Shown: positions 47,128-60,553 of the stretch, piece after piece
Numbering within the stretch: the stretch's first letter is position 1
How the letters are laid out: the number at the start of each line of letters is the position of its first letter
Assembly (NCBI RefSeq): GCF_014199935.1
Contig: NZ_JACHOP010000001.1
Span: forward strand, 1 to 64,000
DNA from: Methylorubrum rhodinum
Lineage (GTDB): Bacteria > Pseudomonadota > Alphaproteobacteria > Rhizobiales > Beijerinckiaceae
Length of the DNA stretch: 64,000 bases
Reading direction: 5' to 3'
Made by a program: the position numbers and the translations under genes
The notes under the pieces: generated by a model
The model's input: the letters and a program-made list of their open reading frames with translations, nothing else
Databases searched by the model: none
What the model was told of the DNA's origin: nothing

Positions 47128-48075
47128 TCACACCAGCACCGCGCGGTAAAGGCCGAGTCCCTGTTCGGCCAAGAGCGCCGAGAACAGCAGGAACAGGTAG
47201 AGGATCGAGAAGGCGAACAGGCCCATCGCGGCCTTGCGCTCGGATTCACCCTGGCGCAGGCGAAACACCTGCACGGCGCCCGCCAGCATGCCGAGGCCGC
47301 CGAGCACGCCGACGAGCGCATAGAGCCAGCCGCCGAAGCCGAGATAGACCGGCGCGAGGCCGAGCGGCGCGAGCAGCAGGGTGTACCAGACGATCTGGCG
47401 GCGGGTGGAATCCGGGCCGGCGACGTTCGGCATCATCGGGATGCCGGCGCGCGCGTACTCGCCGCTCTTCACCAGCGCCAGCGCCCAGAAATGCGGCGGC
47501 GTCCAGATGAAGATGATGGCGAACAGGATCAGCGACTCGATGCCGACATGGCCGGTCACCGCGGCCTGGCCGACCACCGGGGGCAGCGCGCCCGCGGCGC
47601 CCCCGATGACGATGTTCTGCGCCGTCGCCCGCTTCAGCCACATCGAGTAGATCACGGCGTAGAAGACGATGGTGAAGGCGAGCAGGCCCGCGGCGAGCCA
47701 GTTGGAGGCGAGCCCGAGGATCAGCACGGAGCCGACCGAGAGCACGATGCCGAAGGCGAGCGCCTCGTCGGGGCGGATGCGCCCGTCGGGGATCGGCCGC
47801 TTGGCGGTGCGGGTCATCAGGGCGTCGATGTCGGCGTCCCACCACATGTTGAGGCAGCCCGAGGCGCCCGCGCCCACCGCGATCATCAGGAGCGAGATCG
47901 CCGCGATCACCGGGTTCACGGTGGCGTCCGACACCACCATGCCGACGAGCGCGGTGAAGATGACGAGCACCATCACCCGCGGCTTCAGCAGCGCGAAGAA
48001 GTCGCGCACCTCGCCCCCCACGGCAGGGGCGAAGGACGGGGTGTCGGCGGTGACGCTGTTCGACAGGGTCGTCAT
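47128..48075 (-). CDS. ctaB: Protoheme IX farnesyltransferase (heme O synthase)
   Basis: 315 residues, about nine transmembrane segments. The UbiA-type sites are visible: [19 protein letters not shown] (near residue 75) and the second aspartate-rich region in [24 protein letters not shown] and [11 protein letters not shown] are CtaB-specific. It farnesylates heme b to heme o, the precursor of heme a. ATG 48075 is taken as the start; the upstream frame runs on into ctaD shadow. It is separated from ctaD by 200 bases that hold the palindromic repeat. Confidence 0.95.
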   Translation of the reverse strand: MTTLSNSVTADTPSFAPAVGGEVRDFFALLKPRVMVLVIFTALVGMVVSDATVNPVIAAISLLMIAVGAGASGCLNMWWDADIDALMTRTAKRPIPDGRIRPDEALAFGIVLSVGSVLILGLASNWLAAGLLAFTIVFYAVIYSMWLKRATAQNIVIGGAAGALPPVVGQAAVTGHVGIESLILFAIIFIWTPPHFWALALVKSGEYARAGIPMMPNVAGPDSTRRQIVWYTLLLAPLGLAPVYLGFGGWLYALVGVLGGLGMLAGAVQVFRLRQGESERKAAMGLFAFSILYLFLLFSALLAEQGLGLYRAVLV

Positions 48076-48182
48076 GAAAACCGTGATCTGAACGCTTGGG
48101 TGGAGGCGTGGGGTGGGGGAGGTTCGGATCGCCGCCCTTTGCCGGAAGCCTTCGGTTGTCCGCGAAGGCCTCGGGGAAAGGG

Positions 48183-48206
48183 CGAGGACCGCCGGGGCGG
48201 TCCTCG
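48183..48206. terminator. 10-bp GC hairpin between ctaD and ctaB
   Basis: CGAGGACCGC and GCGGTCCTCG flank CGGG. It lies in the 200-base gap downstream of ctaD on the minus strand, next to palindromic copy C. No T-run follows. It may attenuate transcription from ctaCD into ctaB, or stabilise the ctaCD mRNA. Confidence 0.5.
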
Positions 48207-48228
48207 CGTTTGGCCTAGGTTCTGTGCC

Positions 48229-48274
48229 GCATCGGCTTCTTCCGAAAGCCGGCACCCACCTTTCGGGCCGATGC
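48229..48274. repeat. Dispersed palindromic element, copy C
   Basis: This begins GCATCGGCTTCTTCCG and ends CGGGCCGATGC. It matches copy A (10280-10326) over nearly its whole length with one base fewer, and GTGCC precedes both. Its right end is 1 base from the ctaD stop codon on the minus strand, so it forms the 3' hairpin of the ctaCD message, just as copy A abuts its gene's stop. Confidence 0.75.
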
Positions 48275-48275
48275 T

Positions 48276-49904
48276 TTAGTGGGCCGGCTCGTCGACGATC
48301 TTGGGGAGCGTCTCGAACTGGTGGAAGGGCGGCGGCGAGGACAGGGTCCACTCCAGGGTGGTGGCACCCTCGCCCCACGGATTGTCCGCGGCGCGGGTCT
48401 TCGAGCGGAAGGCGAGCACGATGCCGATCACGAAGACCACCATGCCGAGCGCGAAGATGTGTCCGCCGAGCGTCGCGACCTTGTGCCAGCCGGCGAAGGC
48501 CTCCGGATAGTCGGCGTAGCGACGCGGCATGCCGGCGAGCCCGAGGAAGTGCATCGGGAAGAACAGGACGTTCGCGCCGACGAAGGCCAGCCAGAAGTGC
48601 AGCTTGCCCGCCCACTCGGGGATGATGTGGCCGGTCATCTTCGGGAACCAGTAGTAGACACCGGCGAAGATGATGAACACGGCGCCGAGCGAGAGCACGT
48701 AGTGGAAGTGCGCGACGACGTAGTAGGTGTCGTGCAGGTACTTGTCGACCGCCGAGTTCGCGAGCACGACGCCGGTGACGCCGCCGACCGTGAACAGGAA
48801 GATGAAGCCGACCGCCCAGTGCATCGCGGCGGTGAAGCGGATCGAGCCGCCCCACATGGTGGCGATCCACGAGAAGATCTTCACGCCGGTCGGGACCGCG
48901 ATCACCATGGTGGCGAAGACGAAGTAGGACTGCGTCTGGAGCGACAGGCCGACGGTGTACATGTGGTGGGCCCACACGACGAAGCCGACGACGCCGATGG
49001 CGACCATGGCGTAGGCCATGGCGAGGTAGCCGAAGACGGGCTTCTTCGAGAAGGTGGCGATGATGTGCGAGACGATGCCGAAGGCCGGCAGGATCATCAC
49101 GTACACCTCGGGGTGACCGAAGAACCAGAACAGGTGCTGGTAGAGCACCGGGTCGCCGCCGCCGGCCGGATCGAAGAAGGTGGTGCCGAAGTTGCGGTCG
49201 GTGAGCAGCATCGTGATCGCGCCGGCGAGCACCGGGAGCGACAGGAGCAGCAGGAAGGCGGTGACGAGTTCGGCCCAGGCGAAGAGCGGCATCTTGTGCA
49301 GCGTCATGCCGGGAGCGCGCATGTTCAAGATGGTGGTGATGAAGTTGATCGCGCCGAGGATCGAGCCCGCGCCCGCGAGGTGGAGCGAGAAGATCGCGAA
49401 GTCGACCGCCGGGCCCGGATGGCCGGCCGTGGAGGAGAGCGGCGGGTAGACGGTCCAGCCGGTGCCGGCGCCCTGTGCGCCGGGCGAGCCCTCGACGAAC
49501 AGCGAGCAAACGAGGCAGGCGAAGCCGGCCACCGTCAGCCAGAACGAGATGTTGTTCATCCGCGGGAAGGCCATGTCCGGCGCGCCGATCATCAGCGGCA
49601 CGAACCAGTTGCCGAAGCCGCCGATCAAGGCGGGCATCACCATGAAGAACACCATGATGAGGCCGTGGCCGGTCACGAACACGTTGTAGGTGGCCGGGTT
49701 GGAGAAGTACTGGAGCCCCGGCTCCTCCATCTCCATGCGGATGCCGAAGGAGAGGAAGGCGCCGATCGTGCCCGCCATGAAGGCGAACACGAGGTAGAGC
49801 GTGCCGATGTCCTTGTGGTTCGTCGAGAGGAACCAGCGGGAGAAGAACGAGGGCTTGTGGTCGTCGTGGGCGTCGTGCCCGGCATGTGCTGCGGCTGTGG
49901 CCAT
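48276..49904 (-). CDS. ctaD: Cytochrome c oxidase subunit I
   Basis: 542 residues, twelve transmembrane segments. Marks are [13 protein letters not shown], heme a His in [11 protein letters not shown], the Cu(B)/Tyr crosslink region [17 protein letters not shown], the HH pair in [11 protein letters not shown]-channel KIFSW, and [15 protein letters not shown] with the heme a3 and a ligands. It reduces O2 to water and pumps protons. The start ATG 49904 is 80 bases after ctaC. The N-terminus is His/Asp-rich ([11 protein letters not shown]). Confidence 0.97.
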   Translation of the reverse strand: MATAAAHAGHDAHDDHKPSFFSRWFLSTNHKDIGTLYLVFAFMAGTIGAFLSFGIRMEMEEPGLQYFSNPATYNVFVTGHGLIMVFFMVMPALIGGFGNWFVPLMIGAPDMAFPRMNNISFWLTVAGFACLVCSLFVEGSPGAQGAGTGWTVYPPLSSTAGHPGPAVDFAIFSLHLAGAGSILGAINFITTILNMRAPGMTLHKMPLFAWAELVTAFLLLLSLPVLAGAITMLLTDRNFGTTFFDPAGGGDPVLYQHLFWFFGHPEVYVMILPAFGIVSHIIATFSKKPVFGYLAMAYAMVAIGVVGFVVWAHHMYTVGLSLQTQSYFVFATMVIAVPTGVKIFSWIATMWGGSIRFTAAMHWAVGFIFLFTVGGVTGVVLANSAVDKYLHDTYYVVAHFHYVLSLGAVFIIFAGVYYWFPKMTGHIIPEWAGKLHFWLAFVGANVLFFPMHFLGLAGMPRRYADYPEAFAGWHKVATLGGHIFALGMVVFVIGIVLAFRSKTRAADNPWGEGATTLEWTLSSPPPFHQFETLPKIVDEPAH

Positions 49905-49984
49905 CTCTCGTGCCTTGCTCAGATCTCTGTCGCCTCTGGCGAGTTCAGGGTTCGGCCGGAGCGGTGCCCCGGCCCGACGAAGCG

Positions 49985-50827
49985 TCAGCGGGCGTCCGCG
50001 AGGCGCGAGCCGTTGTCGATGGCGGCGTACTTGGTCTTCGCCTCGGTCAGCCACTCGGCGTAGGCCTGCTCGGAGACCACGCGCACGGTGATGGGCATGT
50101 AGGCGTGGCGGGCGCCGCACAGCTCGGAGCACTGGCCGTGATAGGTGCCCTCGCGGTCGGCCCGGAACCACCACTGGTTCAGGCGGCCGGGGATCGCGTC
50201 GATCTTGCCGCCGAAGGACGGCATCGCCCAGGAGTGGATCACGTCGCCGGAGGTGACCTGCACCTTCACGACCTTGCCGACCGGCACGACCATGTCGTTG
50301 TCGGTGGCGAGCAACTTCGGCTGCTTGTCCTCGTCGACGTTGGCGTCGAAGGTGAAGCCGCCCTTGTCGCCCTCGGCGGTCGGGTACTCGTAAGACCAGT
50401 ACCACGCGTGGCCGATCACCTTGACCATCACGTCGGCCTTCGGATCGGAGAGCTGGGTGCGCAGCGTCCGGAACGAGGGGATCGCGACGGCCACGAGGAT
50501 GAGGACCGGGATGATGGTCCAGGCCACCTCAATCATCGTGTTGTGCGTCGTGCGCGAGGGCGTCGGGTTCGCCTTCTCGTTGAACTTGAAGATGCAGTAG
50601 ACGATCAGCGCCAGCACGAACAGCGAGATGCCGAACGCGAGCCAGTGCAGCCAGTTCTCGAAGACGTGGAGGTCGTGGGCTTCCGCCGTCACGGCGACCT
50701 GACGGTCCATCTGCCACGGCTCGGGCTGGCCGATGCCGGCCGCCAGCGCGATGGAGGACGGGACGAGGAGGGCGCCGAGAGCGGCGGCCCCTCTCAGTGA
50801 CCAATGTTGCGCCTGCGTCGTCCGCAT
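49985..50827 (-). CDS. ctaC: Cytochrome c oxidase subunit II
   Basis: 280 residues. A signal peptide, two transmembrane segments (about 55-80 and 98-120) and a cupredoxin domain. The Cu(A) site is complete: [18 protein letters not shown] with the first His, then [12 protein letters not shown] with two Cys, His and Met. [11 protein letters not shown] aromatic patch receives electrons from cytochrome c. It is the first gene of the oxidase cluster; ATG 50827 follows GGCGGGG. The 257-base gap to fdhD (divergent) should hold its promoter. Confidence 0.96.
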   Translation of the reverse strand: MRTTQAQHWSLRGAAALGALLVPSSIALAAGIGQPEPWQMDRQVAVTAEAHDLHVFENWLHWLAFGISLFVLALIVYCIFKFNEKANPTPSRTTHNTMIEVAWTIIPVLILVAVAIPSFRTLRTQLSDPKADVMVKVIGHAWYWSYEYPTAEGDKGGFTFDANVDEDKQPKLLATDNDMVVPVGKVVKVQVTSGDVIHSWAMPSFGGKIDAIPGRLNQWWFRADREGTYHGQCSELCGARHAYMPITVRVVSEQAYAEWLTEAKTKYAAIDNGSRLADAR

Positions 50828-51084
50828 GTTCCCCGCCTGGCTCCCCAAAGTGCCTGTTGAGTTCTTAGCCCTTGAATTCGCGAAGCTTGGTCGCAAATCC
50901 TTTGGGCAACCCGACCCTGGCGTGCCAAGCCGTTGTTCGGCTTGATCTGGCGCTGCCGGTTGGGCGATCGCGACGTAGAACCATACTGATCGTAAAACCG
51001 CAACCGCAACGGCGTCGCTTCGCGTCGGTTGGACGCGGGTCAATGGGTGCGGCGTGACAGCCGGCGTGGTCTGAAGGTGCGACG

Positions 51085-51945
51085 ATGGAGCAGGGCGGAA
51101 CCGGCATGGACGCAGGCCTTCCCCCCACCGCCGTCCGGGTCGGCACGCTGGTCGTCGCCTACGGGTCTCCCGAACCGAGGCCCGATTCGCGTGCTCTCGC
51201 GGTCGAGACACCGGTCAACGTCGTCTACGGCAGCGTGCCCTACGCCGTGATGATGCTGACGCCGGGCGACCTGACCGACTTCGCCTACGGCTTCAGCCTG
51301 ACCGAGGGCGTGGTCGAGTCGGCCGACGAGATCCGCGGCGTCTCGGTCGAGGAGGGAGAGGGGGGCCTGCGGCTCCTCGTCGATCTCGCGCCGGGGCGGC
51401 TTCGCGAACACCTCGCCCGAAAGCGCGCCATCGCGGGCCGGACCGGCTGCGGCGTCTGCGGCATCGATGATCTCGCCGCCCTCCCCATGGCGAAGGCACG
51501 GGACGACGCCGCCTCGAGCGGGCCGCGCGTGTCCCTGCTGGCGATCCAGGCGGCGCTCGACGCGCTCTTCGACAGGCAGTCCCTCAACCGCGAGACCCGC
51601 GCGGTCCACGCCGCCGGCTGGGCCCGGCTCGACGGCAGCCTGCTGGCCGTGCGCGAGGATGTCGGCCGCCACAACGCGCTGGACAAGCTGATCGGCGCGC
51701 TGATGCGCGAGCGCGTGGGGCCGGACGAGGGCTTCCTGGTCATCACCAGCCGCTGCTCGTTCGAGATGGCCGAGAAGGCCGCGGTGCTCGGCGCCTCGGT
51801 GCTGGTGGCGATCTCGGCCCCGACCTCGCTTGCCATCGAGCGGGCGCGCTGCCACGGCCTGACGCTGTGCGCCATCGCCCGCTCCGACACCCTCACGGTG
51901 TTCTCCGGCCGGGAGCGGCTGGTGCTGGCGGGCGAGGAGGGCTGA
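51085..51945 (+). CDS. fdhD: Formate dehydrogenase sulfurtransferase FdhD
   Basis: 286 residues. FdhD transfers sulfur from IscS/NifS to the Mo/W-bis-MGD cofactor, which formate dehydrogenases need for activity. Signatures are ETPVNVVYG, TPGDLTDFAYGFSLTEG, the CxxC loop RTGCGVCGIDDL (near 119-130), RAVHAAGW, VREDVGRHNALDKLIG and ITSRCSFEMAEKAA. It is divergent from ctaC, so not in the fdh1 operon about 28 kb away, but it should act on that enzyme and other formate dehydrogenases. An in-frame ATG at 51106 is an alternative start. Confidence 0.93.
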   Translation: MEQGGTGMDAGLPPTAVRVGTLVVAYGSPEPRPDSRALAVETPVNVVYGSVPYAVMMLTPGDLTDFAYGFSLTEGVVESADEIRGVSVEEGEGGLRLLVDLAPGRLREHLARKRAIAGRTGCGVCGIDDLAALPMAKARDDAASSGPRVSLLAIQAALDALFDRQSLNRETRAVHAAGWARLDGSLLAVREDVGRHNALDKLIGALMRERVGPDEGFLVITSRCSFEMAEKAAVLGASVLVAISAPTSLAIERARCHGLTLCAIARSDTLTVFSGRERLVLAGEEG

Positions 51946-51960
51946 CGCCCTCCGTCGCGC

Positions 51961-52965
51961 TCAGTTCGCGCCGGCCTCGCCCGTGCCGCCGGGGACGATC
52001 GTCGCACCGCCGATCACCCGGACCGGCTTGCGGTCGGCGGGCGGGTCCTGCCAGTTGCGATCCTTGGGTGCGGGCGCCGGAGCCGGGGACGACTCGGCGG
52101 TCTTCACCGCGCCGGAATCGCCGGCCGGCTCCGTCGTCTTCGCGGGGGCCGCGGCGTCCACCGGCTTCTCATCCGACTTCGCCGCCGGCGTCATCTCGCT
52201 CGGAGCGACAGCTTCGGCCGGGCGCAGGCTGGGCGCGGGGGCGGGCGGGGCCGTGCGGGCGACCGAGGGCTTGGCCGGCGGGGCGGTCCTGGCCGTCCGG
52301 CGCGCGGCGTCCGCGCGGGGGGGCGCGTCGGGATTGAGGCCGTAGGGATTGGCCTCGGGCGCGGCCTGCGGGGCGATGCCCGCATGGGCCTCCTGGCGCG
52401 GCAGCGCGGGGCGCGACGGGCGCTCGGCCCGGACGCGGCCGTCGTCGAGGGACGGGCCGCGAGGGGCAGGGACCGAAGGCGCGGCGGAGGGGATGTCGGC
52501 GGGCGGCAGGAACGCTTCGGCCTCGCGGAAGCGGCGGGGCCGGTCGTCCTCCTCGGTCCAGCCGTAGCCCGGCGTCACCGGCCGCGGGCGGATCGCGGAC
52601 GGGTAGTAGGCATCGCCGACGACCTCGCGGCCGATCACGGCGCCGTCGCGGGCATCCACCACGAGGCGCAGCCGCGCGCCGCGCGGGCCGGTGGCGTCGA
52701 CCACGTAGGCGCGCCCGTCGAAGCGCGGGCGGCCGATCTCGGTGAAGCCGCGATCCTGCAGGCTGTAGGCGACGGAGCGCGGCGACAGCGGCGGCTCGGC
52801 GCGATAGACCGCCCGCGGTGGCCCGTAGACCTCCTCGGGGCCGTAGCCCCAGGAATAGCCTTGCGCGGCGGCGCCCTGCATGCCCGCGCCGAGGAGAAGC
52901 CCGGCGGCGCCTGCGCGGCGCAGGATCGTCGCGGCACGACCGGAGACGGAACGGCTCGGAGCCAT
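51961..52965 (-). CDS. Secreted Pro/Ala-rich protein with a PepSY-like N-terminal part
   Basis: 334 residues. A signal peptide ends near GAAAQG (about residue 35). Residues about 55-120 (SPRSVAYSLQDRGFTEIGRPRFDGRAYVVDATGPRGARLRLVVDARDGAVIG in parts) resemble a PepSY-like beta unit seen in many rhizobial envelope proteins. The rest is disordered Pro/Ala/Thr/Lys sequence ending NWQDPPADRKPVRVIGG. ATG 52965 follows GCGAGG. It converges with fdhD with 15 bases between stops. Function is unknown. Confidence 0.72.
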   Translation of the reverse strand: MAPSRSVSGRAATILRRAGAAGLLLGAGMQGAAAQGYSWGYGPEEVYGPPRAVYRAEPPLSPRSVAYSLQDRGFTEIGRPRFDGRAYVVDATGPRGARLRLVVDARDGAVIGREVVGDAYYPSAIRPRPVTPGYGWTEEDDRPRRFREAEAFLPPADIPSAAPSVPAPRGPSLDDGRVRAERPSRPALPRQEAHAGIAPQAAPEANPYGLNPDAPPRADAARRTARTAPPAKPSVARTAPPAPAPSLRPAEAVAPSEMTPAAKSDEKPVDAAAPAKTTEPAGDSGAVKTAESSPAPAPAPKDRNWQDPPADRKPVRVIGGATIVPGGTGEAGAN

Positions 52966-53560
52966 GCGGACCTCGCGAGATCGAAACTGGAAAAGACCTT
53001 GTATCCGGGAGCCCGCTGTTGGCCTCGGGTCTCCCGGCGTCACGGGCGGTCGCGTTTCCCCGCATTCCCTCCGTGCCGGCGGACACGGTTGAAGCCTCCG
53101 AATGGGGCGAGATTGCGAAGCGCCGAACCGATACACCGGCTGATTGCGCGCGCCGCGCCAGGGTCGCGTCGGGCGAATTGGGGGCATGCTCCGGCGCATG
53201 GTTGAAAGGCGCGCCGCTGCGGCTCTGCGCCCCTTGCTGGAAACCCTAAAATCTGGCAACGTCCCCTATAGGACAGCAACACTGTCCCATTTATCGCGCC
53301 GGCCGCCGGGCGAGCTTTGGGGATCCCTCACGTGATCGACGTGACGTCCGAACGAGCTGACAAACCGGCGACCGTCAAGGCGATCCGGGCGAGCGACGGC
53401 TGAAGCGAGCCGGATGCTGCAGCCCGCGGGTCTCGCGGGCGATTCCGGCAGGAAGACCCCGACAGGACCGATCGGCCAAAAGTCGCGCGCGGCCCGGGCA
53501 CCGTTGGTGTTCGGGCACGAAACATGCTCGCATGCGGGCAGGGTCGGAGATTGGCGGACG
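52966..53560. other. Long divergent intergenic region upstream of gltB
   Basis: 595 bases between the starts of a minus-strand secreted protein and gltB. No coding sequence is recognised. The most structured part is GGACAGCAACACTGTCC at 53271-53287, a 6-bp inverted repeat with a 5-base loop, in a local AT-rich patch (53240-53300). It is a candidate operator or promoter region. I see no clear sigma-54 (GG-N10-GC) element. Confidence 0.45.
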
Positions 53561-58273
<4,713 letters not shown>

Positions 58274-58280
58274 GGGCGCG

Positions 58281-58517
58281 ATGGGCGAGCAGACGGCGCG
58301 CGTCCGCCTCGTCCGGACGCCGGACGGGCAAAGGCTCGACATCCCGCCCGGCTTCATGCTGGGCGGGGACGAGGCGATCCTGACGGCGAAGGACGGGCGG
58401 CTCGTCGTCGAGCCGGTGGCCCGGTCTTCGCTCCTGTCCGTCCTGGCCGGTCTCGACGACCTCGACGAGGATTGGCCGGAGATCGACGACGCGGCGCCGG
58501 GCGACGTCTTGCTTTGA
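58281..58517 (+). CDS. Putative VapB-like antitoxin
   Basis: 78 residues. It has an AbrB/MazE-like N-terminus (VRLVRTPDGQRLDIPPGF), a middle that resembles the second half of a swapped-hairpin fold (DEAILTAKDGRLVVEPV) and an acidic tail (LDDLDEDWPEIDDAAPGD) suited to neutralise a toxin. The start lies 7 bases after gltB and the stop is immediately followed by the PIN toxin ATG. Antitoxins are fast-evolving, so the call depends mainly on the toxin next to it. Confidence 0.8.
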   Translation: MGEQTARVRLVRTPDGQRLDIPPGFMLGGDEAILTAKDGRLVVEPVARSSLLSVLAGLDDLDEDWPEIDDAAPGDVLL

Positions 58518-58919
58518 ATGCCGTATCTGCTCGACACCAACATCCTCTCGGCGCTGGTGCGCGCGCCGCGGGGACCGGTCGCGGAGCGGATTCGACAGGT
58601 CGGCGAGGCGCAGGTTTATACGAGTGTCATCGTCGCGGCGGAACTTCGCTACGGCGCGGCACGGAAGGGGTCTGATCGGCTGTCGCGGCAGGTCGAAGCC
58701 GTGCTCGGATCGATCCGGATCGCCGGATGGAACGAGCCCGCCGACCGGACTTACGCGGGATTGCGTCTCGCACTGGAGTGGGCCGGGACGCCGATCGGTG
58801 GAAACGACCTGCTCATCGGGGCCCAGGCGCTCGCCGATGGCAGCGTTCTGGTAACGGACAACACGAGGGAGTTCGAACGGATCACCGGATTAACGATCGA
58901 GAACTGGCTTCGGCCATGA
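58518..58919 (+). CDS. VapC-like PIN-domain toxin ribonuclease
   Basis: 133 residues, one PIN domain. The acidic active site is visible: Asp in YLLDTNILSALVR, Glu in VAAELRYGAA, Asp in GGNDLLIGAQAL and Asp in LVTDNTREFERI. VapC toxins cleave RNA, often initiator tRNA. The ATG directly abuts the antitoxin stop. The two lie between gltB and gltD, on the same strand, so they are presumably transcribed with the gltBD operon. Confidence 0.9.
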   Translation: MPYLLDTNILSALVRAPRGPVAERIRQVGEAQVYTSVIVAAELRYGAARKGSDRLSRQVEAVLGSIRIAGWNEPADRTYAGLRLALEWAGTPIGGNDLLIGAQALADGSVLVTDNTREFERITGLTIENWLRP

Positions 58920-58987
58920 TCGACCGTCTCATCCGAGCGAACCGGGTGTTCCTCGCCACAGGCAAAGCGGCGCGATTGGACTGATCG

Positions 58988-60421
58988 ATGGGCAAGGTCA
59001 CGGGCTTCCTCGAATTCGACCGGCAGGAGCAGAAGTATCAGCTCGCGGCCGACCGCGTGCGGCACTTCCGCGAATTCACGCTGCCGCTCGACGAGCACGA
59101 CCTGTCGAAGCAGGCGGCGCGCTGCATGGATTGCGGCATCCCGTTCTGCCACGGGCCGACCGGCTGCCCGGTCCACAACCAGATCCCGGACTGGAACGAC
59201 CTCGTGTTCCAGTCGGACTGGCAGGAGGCCGCGCGCAACCTCCACTCCACCAACAATTTTCCGGAGTTCACCGGCCGCATCTGCCCGGCGCCGTGCGAGG
59301 AAGCCTGCACGCTCAACCTCGAGAACCAGCCGGTCGCGATCAAGACGATCGAGCAGGCCATCGCCGATCGCGCCTGGAACAACGGGTGGGTCAAGCCCGA
59401 GCCGTCCGAGACCCGCACGGGCAAGCGCGTGGCAGTGATCGGCTCCGGCCCCGCCGGCATGGCGGCGGCGCAGCAGCTCGCCCGCGTCGGCCACGACGTG
59501 CACGTCTACGAGCGCGAGCCCAAGGCCGGCGGCCTGCTCCGCTACGGCATCCCGGACTTCAAGATGGAGAAGCGCCACATCGACCGGCGCGTGAAGCAGA
59601 TGGAGGCCGAGGGTGTCGTCTTCCACTACAAGGCGAATATCGGCGTCAACGTGCCGCTTGAGGAGCTGACCGGCAAGTTCGACGCCGTGCTGTTCTGCGG
59701 CGGCGCCGAGGACCCGCGCAACCCGCAGCTGCCGGGCCAGGAGCTCGACGGCGTGCACTACGCCATGCCCTACCTCGTCCAGTCGAACCGCCGGGTCGGG
59801 GCGGAGCCGATGCCGGGCAACGGCGAGCTGCCGATCCTGGCCGCGGGCAAGAACGTCGTCGTCATCGGCGGCGGCGACACCGCGTCGGACTGCGTCGGCA
59901 CAGCCTTCCGCCAGGGCGCGCTCTCGGTGACGCAGCTCGACATCCGCCCGCGCCCGCCCGAGCGCGAGGACAAGCTGACCGTGTGGCCCTACTGGCCGAC
60001 CAAGATGCGCACCTCGTCGAGCCAGGCGGAGGGCGCCGAGCGCGAGTTCCAGGCCGCCACCCTCAAGCTCCAGGGCAACCGCAAGGGCCAGCTCACCGGC
60101 GTGGTCTGCGCCCGCGTGGACGAGAAGCGCCAGCCGGTCGAGGGCTCCGAGTTCGTGCTGCCCGCCGACCTCGTCTTCATGGCGATCGGCTTCGCCGGCT
60201 CGATGCGCAAGGGCCTCGTCGAGGAATCCGGCGTGGCCCTGGACAAGCGCGGCAACGTGGTCGCCGACGACGAGAGCTACCAGACCTCGAAGGACAAGAT
60301 CTACGTCGCGGGCGACATGCGCCGCGGCCAGTCGCTGGTGGTCTGGGCAATCCGCGAGGGCCGCCAGGCCGCCCGCTCGATCGACGAGGCGCTGATGGGT
60401 GCAACGGTCCTGCCGCGCTGA
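58988..60421 (+). CDS. gltD: Glutamate synthase small subunit
   Basis: 477 residues. The N-terminal domain has two low-potential [4Fe-4S] clusters: CMDCGIPFCHGPTGCPVHN and CPAPCEEACTL. An FAD-binding motif, VAVIGSGPAGMAAAQQLA (near 148-165), and an NADPH-binding motif, VVVIGGGDTASDCVG (near 290-304), follow. It passes electrons from NADPH to gltB. It starts 68 bases after vapC and ends with a strong terminator. Confidence 0.97.
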   Translation: MGKVTGFLEFDRQEQKYQLAADRVRHFREFTLPLDEHDLSKQAARCMDCGIPFCHGPTGCPVHNQIPDWNDLVFQSDWQEAARNLHSTNNFPEFTGRICPAPCEEACTLNLENQPVAIKTIEQAIADRAWNNGWVKPEPSETRTGKRVAVIGSGPAGMAAAQQLARVGHDVHVYEREPKAGGLLRYGIPDFKMEKRHIDRRVKQMEAEGVVFHYKANIGVNVPLEELTGKFDAVLFCGGAEDPRNPQLPGQELDGVHYAMPYLVQSNRRVGAEPMPGNGELPILAAGKNVVVIGGGDTASDCVGTAFRQGALSVTQLDIRPRPPEREDKLTVWPYWPTKMRTSSSQAEGAEREFQAATLKLQGNRKGQLTGVVCARVDEKRQPVEGSEFVLPADLVFMAIGFAGSMRKGLVEESGVALDKRGNVVADDESYQTSKDKIYVAGDMRRGQSLVVWAIREGRQAARSIDEALMGATVLPR

Positions 60422-60444
60422 GCGCGATTTTTGGAGATGATCGG

Positions 60445-60473
60445 GGCCGTCGCTGCGAAGCGGCGGCCTTTTC
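60445..60473 (+). terminator. Intrinsic terminator after gltD
   Basis: GGCCGTCGCT-GCGA-AGCGGCGGCC forms a 10-bp stem with one G-T pair, followed by TTTTCTCT. It is 24 bases past the gltD stop and ends the gltB-vapBC-gltD transcript. Confidence 0.9.
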
Positions 60474-60553
60474 TCTATACCGTCCAAGCATGAGGTGCGT
60501 GGTCAGCCCGGCTCCGTCTCACGATGACGGCGCGACGCGAAAGTCCCCAAAAA

